Assembly (NCBI GenBank): GCA_949825065.1
Contig: OX463844.1
Location: 29,724,033-29,788,032, forward strand
DNA: 64,000 bases
Source of the DNA: Odontocerum albicorne
Taxonomy: Eukaryota; Arthropoda; Insecta; Trichoptera; Odontoceridae
Direction of reading: 5' to 3'
Below are positions 1 through 11,728 of this stretch, piece by piece (position 1 is the first letter of the stretch; each line of letters starts with the position of its first letter). The translations under genes and the position numbers were made by a program. The notes under the pieces were generated by a model, which saw only the letters and a list, made by a program, of their open reading frames with translations, ran no database searches and was not told the origin of the DNA.

Positions 1-224
1 ATTCGGTTAAAACCAATTGTATCCCTCACGTTCGTTTCCATAAATAAATCCACCCCAGCGTACAACACAAACAAATTAAATCAATTATCGGTGACACACA
101 ATACTCGTACAGTAGGAATTATTCTTGGCTAACAGTGGTGAGAAACAATTTATTTTATTTGAAAAATATATCAAAAACTATTTCTTTTTCTTAAAATAAG
201 TACACATATCTAGTTAATTCATTC

Positions 225-470
225 AACAGTGTGATAATCTTCAACTAATTCGAATTGGTGATTCAGACATATTGAAAAGTGTGGCCGGAAGACAACATTA
301 ACTTCGATCCAATTAATCGAGCTTTCGGAACCTTTAAAAACAACTGGAATTAGCATGGAATTGATTGTTCGTAATCATACGTATTAGCAATACTACTGCC
401 TGTGAAAAGATAACATCAGCTGTACACATTCTGCGCGTGTGACTATTGTTACCAGACTGGAACCTACCAC
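225..470 (-). repeat. SINE family 2 copy, 5' truncated
   Basis: This stretch matches, read on the minus strand, the body of a dispersed repeat also seen near 13.9, 17.9, 25.9 and 41.1 kb. Shared landmarks on the plus strand are 'gaattggtgattcaga', 'gccggaagacaa', 'taatcgagctttcgg' and, farther right, 'actattgttaccagac'. The tRNA-like head found in the 40.9 kb copy is absent, as expected for a 5'-truncated retroposed copy. Seen by direct comparison of copies; the retroposon interpretation is inference. Confidence 0.5.
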
Positions 471-2289
471 GGTAAACTGTTAAATAAAAATATCTGGAAT
501 TAAAAAACTATAATAGTTTAATATTATTTAACTCCACCTTAAGCATTTTGATTCTTCTTTATATGGAAGCTTCAATTATATAAAACTTAGAATAATAAAC
601 TTTTTTGAGCTTTAATTTTGGAAACCGTTATTATTTTAGAATAAACAAAAAAGGTCTACTATTTGTGTGTACCATCTGGAATCGAGCACGAAACCCCCGA
701 GTGAATGTCAAGCGTTGTATTTACTATGTCCCGAAAGTCGTCACCTAGTAATCTACCCACTTTTACATACGAGTATATCATATACCTACATTCATATCAC
801 CAAGTTTTTTTCATTTTATAGTAGATGTGCCTAACCTAGCCTCCGATTACTTTACAGCTTTTGAAAATCTTAAGATTTTATTATAAAGTCGTTCTTCATT
901 CCACAATATTCACTCTTTTATCCCAACCTCCCGGCATCTCCAGCCTTTGAAGATTGATCAGCATTTTCTCCATTACTAGCGGGAAAGCCTTTTGCTATTG
1001 GTTTTCTCTTGAGTCACATTTAAAAATCAAACTTTGTCATGACCACGCAAAGCATCTACACTGTAACCATGACCACACTTAAGACGATTGAGGGTACACC
1101 ACAATTTTCGTGGTAGATAAAATCCTTTGAGAATCATAAAAGGGTCCCTCACAAGGTAGAGATTTCCGACCGAGGATCGATTTTACTGCTACCGCCAGGT
1201 TTTTGGTAAACTCGCATTCCTCTCAGCTAACGGTCGTCTTACGATCCAGTAATTTTGTCGAGACCTAACGCATATATTTATAATTCACTGTCACCACTCC
1301 GTGACTTATAAAACATCATCCGTCCATTAGCGTTTGCTACAAATTTATGTCAAAGATTTTACGTTTGTTCAAATCTTCCACAGACGTGCCCTAGGTTGTG
1401 TTCATAAAAATGTGTATATTTTTTTATCTAATATTTTATTTAAAAAAATCTTCGAGTTCTTCAGAATTCCTCAACTTATTTCAATAAATCCAAACAAATC
1501 TTGCAACATATTAGCTTATTTCTGTTGGGGCCATGAAACAAGTATAAAATCACCTCTTGATAAGACATGGCATAATTTCCACTCTTTAAATACAGCCTTC
1601 CGGTTAAGCGTCCATTAATTTTTAATGAACAAAAGCTGACAAATGGGCTTCGGACAAACACCGGATGTTTCTCCTTGTTATTTTATTACCTTGAATGTCG
1701 GTAACACTGAAAAGTTGAATATCGTCCAATCGTGTTATAAATTTTATGTTTGCTTTTTGACGAAGTTTTGAAGCGGTTTGAAAATATATATAATTGGTAG
1801 ATAAAAATATTAAAAAACGAAAGGAAAATTCTTTGACGTTATAGTTTATACTCGGTCTTAGAACTGCAATACTTTTTATTAAAACTTTGCTGGCTTACAA
1901 ACTTAGACAGAAGGTATTATTAAAAGATATACACAAGTCTGAAAAAAGTGAATGGTTTTACCCCAACCTGGCAAAACTGCTGCACAAAATGGCCTTGGGT
2001 TTATTGTTATATAAGGTTCAAGGGACTTCTTTATATTTTGAAACTAATTATTGGATATTTGGTTCGATATCATAGAAGGCATTGCGACCACTAATGTCAT
2101 TATTAATCATGCTTTCAAATTATATAAATTCAAGATTGATACATTAAATAAAGTTTTCTGGAGGGATGTCATTGTATAAATTATCGATGTTTCGTCGTTT
2201 TCATAAAAAAATCGTTAGTAATAAGTTGTCACATTTAAAAAAAATAATTGTTAAATAATCAATAATTAACACATATATAAACCATCATG
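471..2289. other. AT-rich stretch, nothing recognised
   Basis: Open frames here are short and resemble no family I recognise. One TACGAGTA octamer lies at 768. No RNA gene, repeat array or splice-flanked exon is apparent. Confidence 0.5.
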
Positions 2290-2625
2290 CCGTTATCCCA
2301 ATCAGGTAGACAGAGATAAAAAATCTCATACAGCTCCTACGATTAATCTTACTTATATTTCCTTCTTTCAAAATACCATTTACACGATTCAACCATAACA
2401 TACTTTCCTTAATCTTCTCTGTCCCGCTTTTCGTCCATATTCAAAGTGTTTATTTGTTTTGTTAATCTTTATTTATTTATTCGTCGCGCCCAAACCATTG
2501 CAGAGTGCTCTTTTTCATCTTACGCAAAAAATCAACCTTAAGTGATCACTTATCTCTAATCTCTTCATTCCGTATTTTGTCATGAATAATGTTTTACCAT
2601 TAATGCATTTAATGTTAGCATAAAA
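2290..2625 (-). pseudogene. Decayed LINE reverse-transcriptase C-terminus
   Basis: The minus strand reads, across stops and frameshifts, the tail typical of many arthropod non-LTR reverse transcriptase ORFs. It has a segment like 'RNEEIRDK', then 'LQWFG', then a lysine/arginine-rich stretch, and ends in a piece like 'NGILKEGNISKINRRSCM'. Pieces of the same tail occur at 60.43-60.67 kb (minus) and 61.06-61.17 kb (plus), so this is one dispersed family. No catalytic domain survives here. Clade not resolved. Confidence 0.5.
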
Positions 2626-3522
2626 TATTTTTTTACAATACGTTAAAAAAACTTATAATATGCTTTTCATTTTTTATGTAATATTTCTAATTTTGATAGG
2701 AATTCAACTTCCTCTCATTAGAAATGTACGATTTTTTATAATTAGTATAAAAAAACTCAAATAAAAATGGGTCAGAATGTCAACACTTTTTGCTTTTAAC
2801 GAAGCTTTTATTAATCAGATGGTAAAATGTTAATCATGGTTGAGTTGAGGACTAGAGAAGTTGCCAGAAATAGAATGGCATGTCAGGAAAACATTAGAGA
2901 TAAGGTCGATTAAGTATTCACACCATCACAAGCAGCGGGAGGCGTGATGGGGAGCGTGAAAAGTAGTTTTATTGCCAGTAGAGTAGATTCATTTCAGTTA
3001 AAATTTAACCAAAGTGCCCACTCGACACTTTGGCATCAAGCGTTTAGTTTCTCTAAGCGCCTCTTAAGTTAATCATCCACTTGATTTGATGGAAATATAA
3101 TAATTTTGGTTTCTTTTATCATACATACCCTAATATATCATAAATCTTTGATATTTCTTATTTTTAATTTCAAATTGATATTCGTCGCATATAACATAAG
3201 GTGTTGGAATTTGAACCTCCTGAAGTTAAGTAAAGAATTAAAGTCTGAAGTATGTTAAATATACAATAGTAAGATGTAATATTTTTCTTAAACTGTTGCA
3301 AACAATAGTTCAATGAATTGTTACATTTTTATTATTTGATAAATACTAGGTGCACCATTTTAGTATGGGTACGTTGATTCGAGGCTAATATTATAATTTG
3401 TATGTTTATGTATATACCATAGTATATGGTATAATATAATACGTTGTGAGGGTTAGTCCGTAAAAAGTTCAATGAATTTAAAAAATGTATAATTTAATTA
3501 ATTTGCTGTTGAAAAAAAGGAA
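2626..3522. other. AT-rich stretch, nothing recognised
   Basis: No coding potential or repeat was recognised. A short 8-bp stem with a 3-nt loop lies near 3414-3432. Confidence 0.5.
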
Positions 3523-3712
3523 TGATCACCGTGGCCTAGTTTAAAACACAACTGTCGTCCAGCCCGGTTGTTGCGGGTTTGATTCCTGTTAGAACATTTT
3601 TTTTGATGATGAACAATTTATCAATATGATTTTCACGTTGGCCTTCTTTAACACATTTCTGATTGGTTTTAAAAAAATTCACATGGTTCAACGGAAGTTT
3701 AATACAACTCGG
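3523..3712 (+). repeat. SINE family 1 copy, tRNA-derived
   Basis: The copy begins with a tRNA-like head: an A-box-like 'gtggcctag' and a B-box-like 'gggtttgattcc' about 40 bp later. It continues into the common body with 'acatttctgattggtt' and ends near 'atacaactcgg'. It is diverged, and the A-box region is damaged ('tttaaaacacaac' where siblings have 'ttggtaagacgc'). Confidence 0.65.
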
Positions 3713-6127
3713 CTTAAGAAGCTGACAGTAAACCCATTAGGATGATTATTTAAAAAAAATCGACAACCGATGTTTTTAAAATGAGAATGAAAATGTGTCA
3801 AACAGCGTTCGATCTGTTATAATTCGTTCGATTTGTTATAACCAGTAACTTTTTTATAATTTGTCTAATTGTTAATCAATTTCATAGTAAAATTTATTTC
3901 AAAAATTTTGTCTAAATTTTTTTTATACACAAACTTGACCTTTGAACAAAACATTACGTAGAACAATGTCTAATACAATTTAGTGGCACTTCAATATTTC
4001 AATTTTCCTTCCAGATTAAATATTTTACCACACTCGCAGAACTTTGTAATGAAGGAGTTTTCATTTTATTTACGGCAAATGTAATGTTACAAAATTACAG
4101 ACTATATTTTCAGCTACGTGAACGAAGAAAAATTAAACCACACCCTTAAATCGCGTACCTTGTCATTAATTTCTAGTATGTTTTCATTTTAATAAAAGAA
4201 AATTAACATTCTTTGCTACACTCGTATGAATAATTTTACTAAAAAGTATGTAGAATCCACAAATTGTGAATTTGTTGTTGATTAAAGTGGAATTCAAAAT
4301 AAATTGATTACATTACAAAATTAAACAGTAAAAATATAAAACAAAGGAATATTTCATTTTAGTGTAATTGCTATTCATTATTTATCTACAATCGGTATTA
4401 AATTGTAACCAAACAATAATAATTGTTCGGATAGAATTTTCGAAACTGATTTCTTCATTTTGAAGACCTTTTCGAAACTCCTTACAGACTAAAGTATTTA
4501 ATTAATGTCTCTTTTCAGTATTTACATAATATTGCGTCGATATAACGAAATTTACCAAGTAGCCTTCCCTATAAACGAGGATTTGTTATTTTAGAAGGCA
4601 GAAAAATAACTCAAAGAATCTGTAGTAAAACGTAAGTGTGGAAAGGATTGGATTGGATTACCCAGTCCAAATTAAAATTCGTGAGCAAAAATGTTCATAT
4701 TATGATACAATACCATTCATTTTTTTATAAGCGTTGTACCGTAACGTTACTTTTTTCCAAATATGTGTAACTCAATTAATGAATGTCACCCTTCTGTTTA
4801 TATAGTAGTAAAATCACCATATCACATCTTGATACATAACTACTTTAACACCAAATTTCAACAAACACCCAATAAACGTCAATTCAATTTCTATATCACC
4901 ACCATTCCCGAGTGTTTGTAACAAATGCGTGAAGGGATGATTTAATGGAAAGGGATAAATTCCAACACATCGACCTTCCCTGAGTTTTCTGTAGCGTTCA
5001 CCGCAGCATCTATCCGCTCTGCAATCATAAATTCTGGAGGCAATAAATTGCGGTCATTGGGAGAGATTCGATATATCGAAGAGAGTACAATTTCAAGACG
5101 TGAGCGTTAATAGATGGATTTATGCGTTTTAATTAAACCGTATGAATAAATGAATGTGTCTGATCGTTTGCATGTGGATGTTCGCAATTTTAATTAAATT
5201 AATGGTGTCAACTCTCATTTTGAAAACAAAACAGAAATTGTGCCGTGTTTTACTACGGTTTGTTATATCATATATCGGTAATAACGACTGATGCTCGTGA
5301 AACTTGACTGTGTTCATCAATTCGAGAATCGGTATCAAAAGTTAACTTGGTGATAATCCAGCTGAATCCATTTAAATGGAATATATATTTTTTGGCGTTT
5401 GATTGATTTAAGGTGTGAGGGTAATATTAATAACATGGAAATGGAATTCTCTTCATTTTAATAATAACAATTGTGTTTTTAAAGTTACACGACACTCGTT
5501 TATTGAAAGCAATAGTCGTGAATTTGTCTTTTCCTCTTTCAAAATTTTACCAATATGGCCATGCTAAGTTATTCGAGGTGATGGAAGTATGTCGTAATTG
5601 AAAAGTTTGAAGCTCTGTTCTCTGCATACCCCAACAGGGAAACAGCCTGATGGCGTGTATCTAAGTCATTTGGATATTTTTTATTTAAATATTTTTTTAT
5701 TGGATTAGTATTTTCATTGCTAAATTCGCTTTTAGATTTCATCACTTTTAAAGAAACAATAATAAGATCTATTTAACACGCTTTAAGTTATCGACTAGTT
5801 ACGATCTATTAAAGTATTGTCAAACTGCTTTCTAAATGCACCCCATCCCTTAAGACTGTTAAATACTAAAAAAATATCGTTTTATTTGCTATGGAATTCA
5901 CGCAATAACTTTTAATGTAAAAAAAAGCGCGCTATACACTATATTATTTTCAGTACAATAATCATTTTATAAATGTCGTAAATTTAAATACCCGAAAACC
6001 ACAAGAGACAGAAATAAACAATAACAAACTTCTCATATCTTTTTTTTAATATTTCATGTCACGGAAAAATAAATATTTTACTTTGGATCAATAACAAAGA
6101 AAAAAAACCTGACTAATTAGATACTTG
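3713..6127. other. AT-rich stretch, nothing recognised
   Basis: No feature was recognised over about 2.4 kb. Open frames are short and without family resemblance. Confidence 0.5.
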
Positions 6128-6313
6128 AATGACGACCTTCGTGGCCTAGTTGGTATGACGCATGTCTCCCAGCCCAGAGGTTGCGTATTCAAATCCTGCT
6201 GGAAATTAGATTTTTCAAATAGGATTCCTAACATATTTCTGGTTGGTTGGAAGAGATTACCACATGGCAATAAACCTACCAGGTTGTATTGTATACAACG
6301 AAAGTGTAATACT
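6128..6313 (+). repeat. SINE family 1 copy, best preserved
   Basis: A complete copy. The head reads 'cgtggcctagttggtatgac' (A-box-like) and 'gcgtattcaaatcctgctgg' (B-box-like). The body has 'tttctggttggttggaagag' and the 3' end has 'cacatggcaataaac' and 'tgtattgtatacaac'. I used it as the reference for the other copies. The segment from 'catatttctgg' through 'ggcaataa' is 42 bp, as in four sibling copies. A tRNA-derived pol III SINE is inferred from the two boxes. Confidence 0.8.
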
Positions 6314-7110
6314 TGGTCAAAATTCTATACGATAGTTGATATGATAAATTATTTATTTGTTGTTAGAATTGATTTCAATTAATGGTTACAAATAGTTAAC
6401 AAATGGTTTTTCTTACTAAAAAAATGTGCTTAGAATTCTCATTAATGTGTTTTTTCGCAAAAAGAAATCAGCCAGGACTTCATTTGGAACCGTAGCAACA
6501 GACGAGCAAAGCGTCCCGTTACTTATTTGCTGATCCAATCTGGGTTAAACACTTTGTCGAGGGCGACGAGGTAATTTCATCCCCCGTCTAAATTCTTTCG
6601 GCAAAAACTTTTTACTTTGTGACTTCAGACTGTCAATGGATTGAATCATTGAATTCTTTGCGGGAAAATTGATGTGGAGGTACGCACTTTATTTGAACTG
6701 TATATAAAAGACCCAACCAAAACTTTACCTGTTTTGGGATATTCGAAAAAACTCGAGGACACCTAATATGTGCTCGTATCGAATGAGACTCTTTTAAATG
6801 ACATAAATGAACACTTCAAAAAAAATCTTGTTTCATACTTTCGAAAATAACGCAAAATTTTTATTTGAAATAAAAAAAAAACCTTTTTTACTTAGACTAC
6901 TTTTGCCTATATATGACGTATGTTCTTTTCATGAAGAAAGTATGTCCGGAATATATTTTCTGTTCAATACGGGTCTTAATTCTTAACATCTCTTATTTGT
7001 CATCTTATTTTACAGTATTAGATCTTTTACGTATTTAATATGTTACAGAATTTAAAACTGTCACTTAGACTAAGATAGTTTAATGAAATACATAATGATA
7101 GAAAGGCAAT
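6314..7110. other. AT-rich stretch, nothing recognised
   Basis: A slightly more GC-rich patch at about 6470-6600 has no recognisable reading frame. Nothing else was seen. Confidence 0.45.
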
Positions 7111-7185
7111 ATACTCGTATATAGCGCCGTTTAGAGAATAGACTTTCTTAACCCTGAGAGCGCTACGAGAAAAAAATATAATTTT
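7111..7185 (-). repeat. Family 3 repeat fragment
   Basis: The plus strand shows 'agcgccgtttagaga' followed by 'gagagcgct', the landmarks of a repeat seen more completely at 51.5 and 54.8 kb. A TACGAGTA octamer (as TACTCGTA) lies at its left edge. Confidence 0.35.
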
Positions 7186-7298
7186 CTATCTAGTGCTGAG
7201 ATATATTTACGATTCGGACGTTCGTGATAAATATTTATTTTAAACAATAAAAAAACAAAAAAAAATATGTTTACAACATAAATATATTTTAGAATATG

Positions 7299-7345
7299 TA
7301 CCCTTGTATTCTAAATGAAGGATATTCATTTAGAATACAAGGGTA
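7299..7345. repeat. Perfect fold-back, 21-bp arms, 5-nt loop
   Basis: The left arm (7299-7319) starts 'tacccttgtattctaaatga' and its exact reverse complement occupies 7325-7345. Five bases separate the arms. It could form a strong hairpin or cruciform. It is followed at once by a family 3 repeat and a minisatellite. Confidence 0.9.
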
Positions 7346-7361
7346 GAACAAATTTCTTCCA

Positions 7362-7448
7362 CTGCTATAGCAGTGCGCCGATCTCTCAGGGCTAAAGGCT
7401 GTTTTAACACAGGATTCTAACCAACTATTGTTGACAGATTTAAAATAT
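7362..7448 (-). repeat. Family 3 repeat copy
   Basis: It aligns with the 51.5 kb copy through 'gcgccg', 'acaggattct' (opposite 'cgggactca') and 'ttgacagattta'. Read on the minus strand, the better copies carry a B-box-like sequence (as in 'gagtttgagtcccgag'), which suggests a tRNA-derived SINE. Moderately diverged. Confidence 0.4.
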
Positions 7449-7450
7449 AA

Positions 7451-7720
7451 ATAAATCTTGCACAGAACCATGGAAGGTCACGCAGTGTTCGACGATAAAT
7501 CTTGCACAGAACCATGGAAGGTCACGCAGTGTTCGACGATAAATCTTGCACAGAACCATGGAAGGTCACGCAGTGTTCGACGATAAATCTTGCACAGAAC
7601 CATGGAAGGTCACGCAGTGTTCGACGATAAATCTTGCACAGAACCATGGAAGGTCACGCAGTGTTCGACGATAAATCTTGCACAGAACCATGGAAGGTCA
7701 CGCAGTGTTCGACGATAAAT
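7451..7720. repeat. Minisatellite, 6 identical 44-bp units
   Basis: Units start at 7451, 7495, 7539, 7583, 7627 and 7671, followed by a 6-base partial unit. Each begins 'ataaatcttgcacagaacca' and ends 'gtgttcgacg'. All six are identical by eye, so the array is recent or homogenised. The first unit grows out of the end of the preceding family 3 repeat. No spacers, so not a CRISPR array. Confidence 0.95.
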
Positions 7721-8868
7721 ATATTACTTGGATCTTAATTAATTTTATCATTAACACTTTGAAAATATTGCACAGATATTTTGCCGTATTTTTTTACTGG
7801 AACCCCATTTTAACGTCTTTGAAGTCAAAATGTGATATTTTATACTTTATTCTAGTGAGTTATTGCTATCCTGGAAAAAGTAAAAAAGTTTATTTTTAGA
7901 GTTTACTTTCAAACAAATGTTGTATTATTTCAAATAAAGCGTACATTAGATATTTTTTTATGTTTTCATATATTATATTATTTAAAAAACATTTTAAACA
8001 AGAAATATTTTAAAATTTTGTCATCTGTCTTTTGCAAAGCCATAATTTAATTTCAATATGAATATGTGTTTAATTAAATCAAAATTTACATGACAGCTTT
8101 GATCAGAGGTCAAAAGGCAAGCTGTATTGTGTGTGAGAGAACAAAGACGCAAAATAATATTTTTTGCCTTTTTCCTTCCCACGTTTTCGGAAGCTGTTTA
8201 TGACATGTGATTAACGCCACCCGTCTCACTCGGCGACTGATGAAAAGTGACAAACTCTGTACTATACAACACTATCGGTATTTTCCAACACAATTGTACG
8301 GAATCATGTTTGGTGGAACAGTTCTCGTATACATTATATTTAGCTAGATGAAAACAGTATATAATAAAGTGAAAATAAAATATAAATAGGTTTTTTTGTT
8401 ACTGGCAAAAAATATGTTAAAAATCTACCTTATTCCATCTACCTGCCCTTAGTCCATAAACTAAGGTCGGTTCTTCTGGCCCTTCTTCTTTCAATCATAT
8501 GTTTTCAGGTATTCCACATTTACACCCCTTATATCGCATTTCATTATTGACAGATATGTGAAAGGGAATCTTAATCTCCCCCTCATTACGCTCATTTGTT
8601 TTTTTAACATAGGGTATTTTTTAAATGTTTTTCATTTATTGAAAAAAGTTATGAATTATCCCCAATATGTACTGTTTAATAATAATAATGAGTGTACAAC
8701 ACCGGTTCAAAGACTGTTGAATGGGTGAATGGTTGCCACTTAATCCTTGGAGATCCGCATGATTTCAATGAGTCTCGGTGAAGAAAAGAGATTTTTCGCA
8801 AGCCAGTAGAACGTTGTAGAAATAAAAACACAGTATGACGTTTCAGAAAACGAGAATTTATTTACACA
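7721..8868. other. AT-rich stretch, nothing recognised
   Basis: No gene or repeat was recognised. The last 150 bp may flank or include the start of the retroelement that follows, whose 5' end is not sharply defined. Confidence 0.4.
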
Positions 8869-9180
8869 TCCAGCACCTCGATTTAACCGCTTATGCCGTC
8901 ATTCTGCACTAGTTCAACGGTTGTCATGCGTTTATCGCGCCTAGGGACCATGAAATCATATAAAGTGATAATGCGAGGAAGAATTTGCCCATCAGCCATC
9001 ACTAGCCGGCCCGGACGGTCGTGTACATCAAGTTGCTCCGTACCGCATAGCCAACGGAGCTATCTTCGCCGTTATCATAAGCCGAGGTCTCGTTGTCCCC
9101 CCGAGCGGGGCTATACCTTGCGCTAAGCAGTTACCGTCACCATCAATTGTGCTTAAGTGAACAAAACTATAAAACACAAA

Positions 9181-9259
9181 CAGTGCTTGAGTGTCGCACC
9201 CGACGACATCTCATCGAGTGAAAAAATAAACACAGTGCTTATGTGTCGCGTCCGACGAC
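9181..9259. repeat. Period-52 near-duplication in retroelement leader
   Basis: 'cagtgcttgagtgtcgcacc' at 9181 recurs at 9233 as 'cagtgcttatgtgtcgcgtc', both followed by 'cgacgac'. A weaker third version starts near 9146. Repeated leader or promoter units occur in some LINEs; here the function is inference. Confidence 0.7.
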
Positions 9260-9376
9260 GCTCACCGAAGTCACCTCTTCTGGTAAGTGGAACGGACATT
9301 ATCTTCCCTCCCTTCTCCACCCTTATATTGCATATGTATTTTATAATATATATTATAAAAACTCAAACCAATAACG

Positions 9377-10956
9377 ATGTCCTCCAAAAACGTCACTCAC
9401 TGGCGAATCAACAAAGGGCGTAAACGCAAAGTTACGCGGGTTCACCTCGAGCCAGCTCCCCCTAAAGCCCCCCCATCCGTGCAAAACGTGATTGACACGT
9501 TCAAAGAAACTTACGACAACCCAAAATTTTCTGAAAAGCAGCAATACCGTGCCGCACAAGCACTATCCAAACTCTTTCAACAGGGGCAAGTTACAATAAC
9601 TGGCAGTGACCCCGAGATGAGCGACGATGAATCCATCTCTCCTCGCTCTCCCCAAAGGAAAGCAGTGAAGACTCCCTCCCCTCCTGCTGACCAGCCCCAA
9701 ACTCAAACGAGGAAGTCCGTCGACTCTCCCACGCCACCCTCTTTAGAACCAGAAGTTGTCGCAAACCGTGACTCCACTATATACGCGCCTCACCCCATAT
9801 CACCAGCCCGGTCCGAATGCTCCGGCATGGACTGGCAGGTGGCTTCAAACCCCCGAAAGAGGAACCAAAAGTCGCCAGAGACCCCAACTAAGGAGCCAGC
9901 GGCTCCTTCCAAGCCAACTGCTTCCAAAAAGCAAAAAAGGCCTAGACCTGCGCGCTCACCTCCCCCAAGCTCACCGCCCCCACCCCCCCCCCAAACCGGC
10001 TCCATATCCGACCAGGTCGGATCGTATTCCGCCTATCATCTTGCGAGAGGCGGATAAATACGCGGAGCTCAGAAGCAAGCTCCACTCGGCCAACATGCCT
10101 TTCACGGCAAAGGCCCTCAGCAATGGCGACCTTCGCATCCAGACAAAGTCTGTCGATGCATACCGTCTGCTGGCCAGAGAGGCCACCCACCTCCAAGTGC
10201 CATATCACACCTATCAACTGGATCACGAGAGACCCCTCCTCGTGGTCCTAAGCGGCGTCCACGCCTCCTTTGGAGTCGAGGAGATAAAGGAAGAACTTAT
10301 ATCCCGTGAATACCCGGTCCTGAACGTCTTCAGGATGAAGGACCGGAGGAAAAAAATCCTTCCATTGGTGATCGTAAAGCTCACCAAATCACCGAAAGGA
10401 AAGCGCGTATATAACGACCTGCACGAGATCTTCGATATGAAGATCTCTGTAGAGGAGTTAAGAAAATCAATTTCCCCGGGACAGTGCCACCACTGTCAAA
10501 AATTCTTTCACAGCGCTGGCAGCTGTCACGCCCCTCACGTTTGCGTCAAATGTGGGCTAAACCACCGAACAGCAGAATGCATAAAGCCCCGCGACATTCG
10601 CGCTACTTGAGCAAACTGCACAGGTGCATACGCGGCCAGCTACAAAGGCTGTCCAGCCTTTCCGAAGCCCCGCAACCAAACACGCCCCCCCCCCCCGCGC
10701 CATTACAGCCGCAGAATTCCCCAAGCGTTTCCCTCCTCTGGCAAAACCAGAGATGAGTGCTGATCCTCCCGCGATATCTTACGCAAGCATTGCGAAAAAC
10801 GCTCGTCCTCAACCCCCACAACCCTCCCAAGAATACCCGTCGCAAGAACACATCGCGACGGTTATGAGAAACCTCGAAGTGGCAATGACAGCAGCCCGAG
10901 AGGCTCTCAACACACTCTCAATATACCACGCGACGTACCCTAATCTGAAAAGATAG
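9377..10956 (+). pseudogene. Broken gag-like ORF1 of jockey-type retrotransposon
   Basis: ATG at 9377 opens a basic, proline- and serine-rich N-terminal region. A central region follows, with 'ADKYAELRSKL' and 'VVLSGVHASFGVEEIKEEL', of the type found before zinc fingers in jockey-clade gag proteins (the PRE_C2HC region). Then come zinc knuckles: C-x2-C-x4-H-x4-C at 'CHHCQKFFHSAGSC', a second at 'CVKCGLNHRTAEC', and a third beginning 'NCTGAYAASYKGC'. Three lesions break it: a frameshift in a 10-C run (9983-9992), a TGA at 10608-10610 exactly where the third knuckle's first cysteine is expected, and a frameshift in a 12-C run (10685-10696). The frame then runs to a stop at 10954-10956. Gag would bind element RNA. 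Both shifts lie in C homopolymers, so assembly error is a real alternative there. Confidence 0.75.
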
Positions 10957-11207
10957 GCACACATATTATTCCCATATTTATCTTTGTAAATATATATTAT
11001 AAGTCACAGCGTTATCCCTCCCCGTCTTCATAGTATATTTATTATAACATAATATATATCTCTATCCTTTCTCCTCTGTATACATATTTATCAACGCTCG
11101 CGACATATAAAAATATAAGTATATTAATAAGTAACTTTTATGTATTCACAACCTTAATTTATGTATCAAATCCTAATCTTTCCTCTATTAAAAAAAAAAA
11201 AAAAAAA

Positions 11208-11728
11208 CTTTACACACCACCACCCAAATTTCCTAACAAACATACCAACCCCGTTCTAAGACACCAGATAAAGGAGTAAGGTGTCCGTAAATCGGACCGA
11301 CACTCCGAGCAAATCATCAACTTGAGAGAGATGAGGAGGAATTTGCGTGCAAAGGGGCGTTTTATTACAATATATAATAAAGCAACTTTCAAACAATTTT
11401 CCAAACCAATTTTTCAACAATGTTCTAATGAAATACGACAATAACCAGACTCTGTGAAGCATACGTCCGACACAATGATAATGATAATAAAATGACAAAT
11501 TTTATTGCACAGTTTAGAGAGCACACTCTCTTTAAGAGTGCTCTTACACGGGATTCGAGGTCACTTTTATTCAAAGAATAAAAATATCACAAGGTAAATA
11601 AATGTAGTACTTTTACCGCATTTTTATATGTTGAGAATTATATGTTTTGTAAGAAAACCTACCATGGGAAGACGAGATGCAAAGAAACCTTTGTAGCTCT
11701 TCCAATACGTGATAGTAATACATTCAGC
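11208..11728. other. Flank with a family 3 repeat copy
   Basis: At 11505-11580 'gagtgctcttacacgggatt' matches the conserved part of the family 3 repeat (51.5 and 54.8 kb). The rest is unrecognised. Confidence 0.4.

Larger units (their letters stand above)
8869..11207 (+). mobile_element. Jockey-type non-LTR element, gag-only (half-LINE)
   Basis: A GC-richer block consists of a 5' leader (to 9376), a gag-like ORF1 and a 3' UTR ending in an 18-nt poly(A) at 11190-11207. No endonuclease or reverse transcriptase lies between gag and the poly(A), so this copy cannot move on its own. The 5' leader has a near-duplicated segment of period 52. The octamer 'tttacaca' occurs just before the block (8861-8868) and just after the poly(A) (11209-11216). 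It is a possible but weak target-site duplication and is my only basis for the 5' boundary. A gag-only element in the manner of HeT-A or HAL1, or an internally deleted LINE, are both possible. Confidence 0.65.

Noticed and set aside
4440..4495. CTGATTTC...CGAAACTCC as a hammerhead core
   Set aside because: The first box does not fit CTGANGA and there is no proper stem II.
9790..10226. Overlapping minus-strand frames across gag
   Set aside because: Shadows of the GC-rich plus-strand gag, rich in Gly where gag is rich in Pro.
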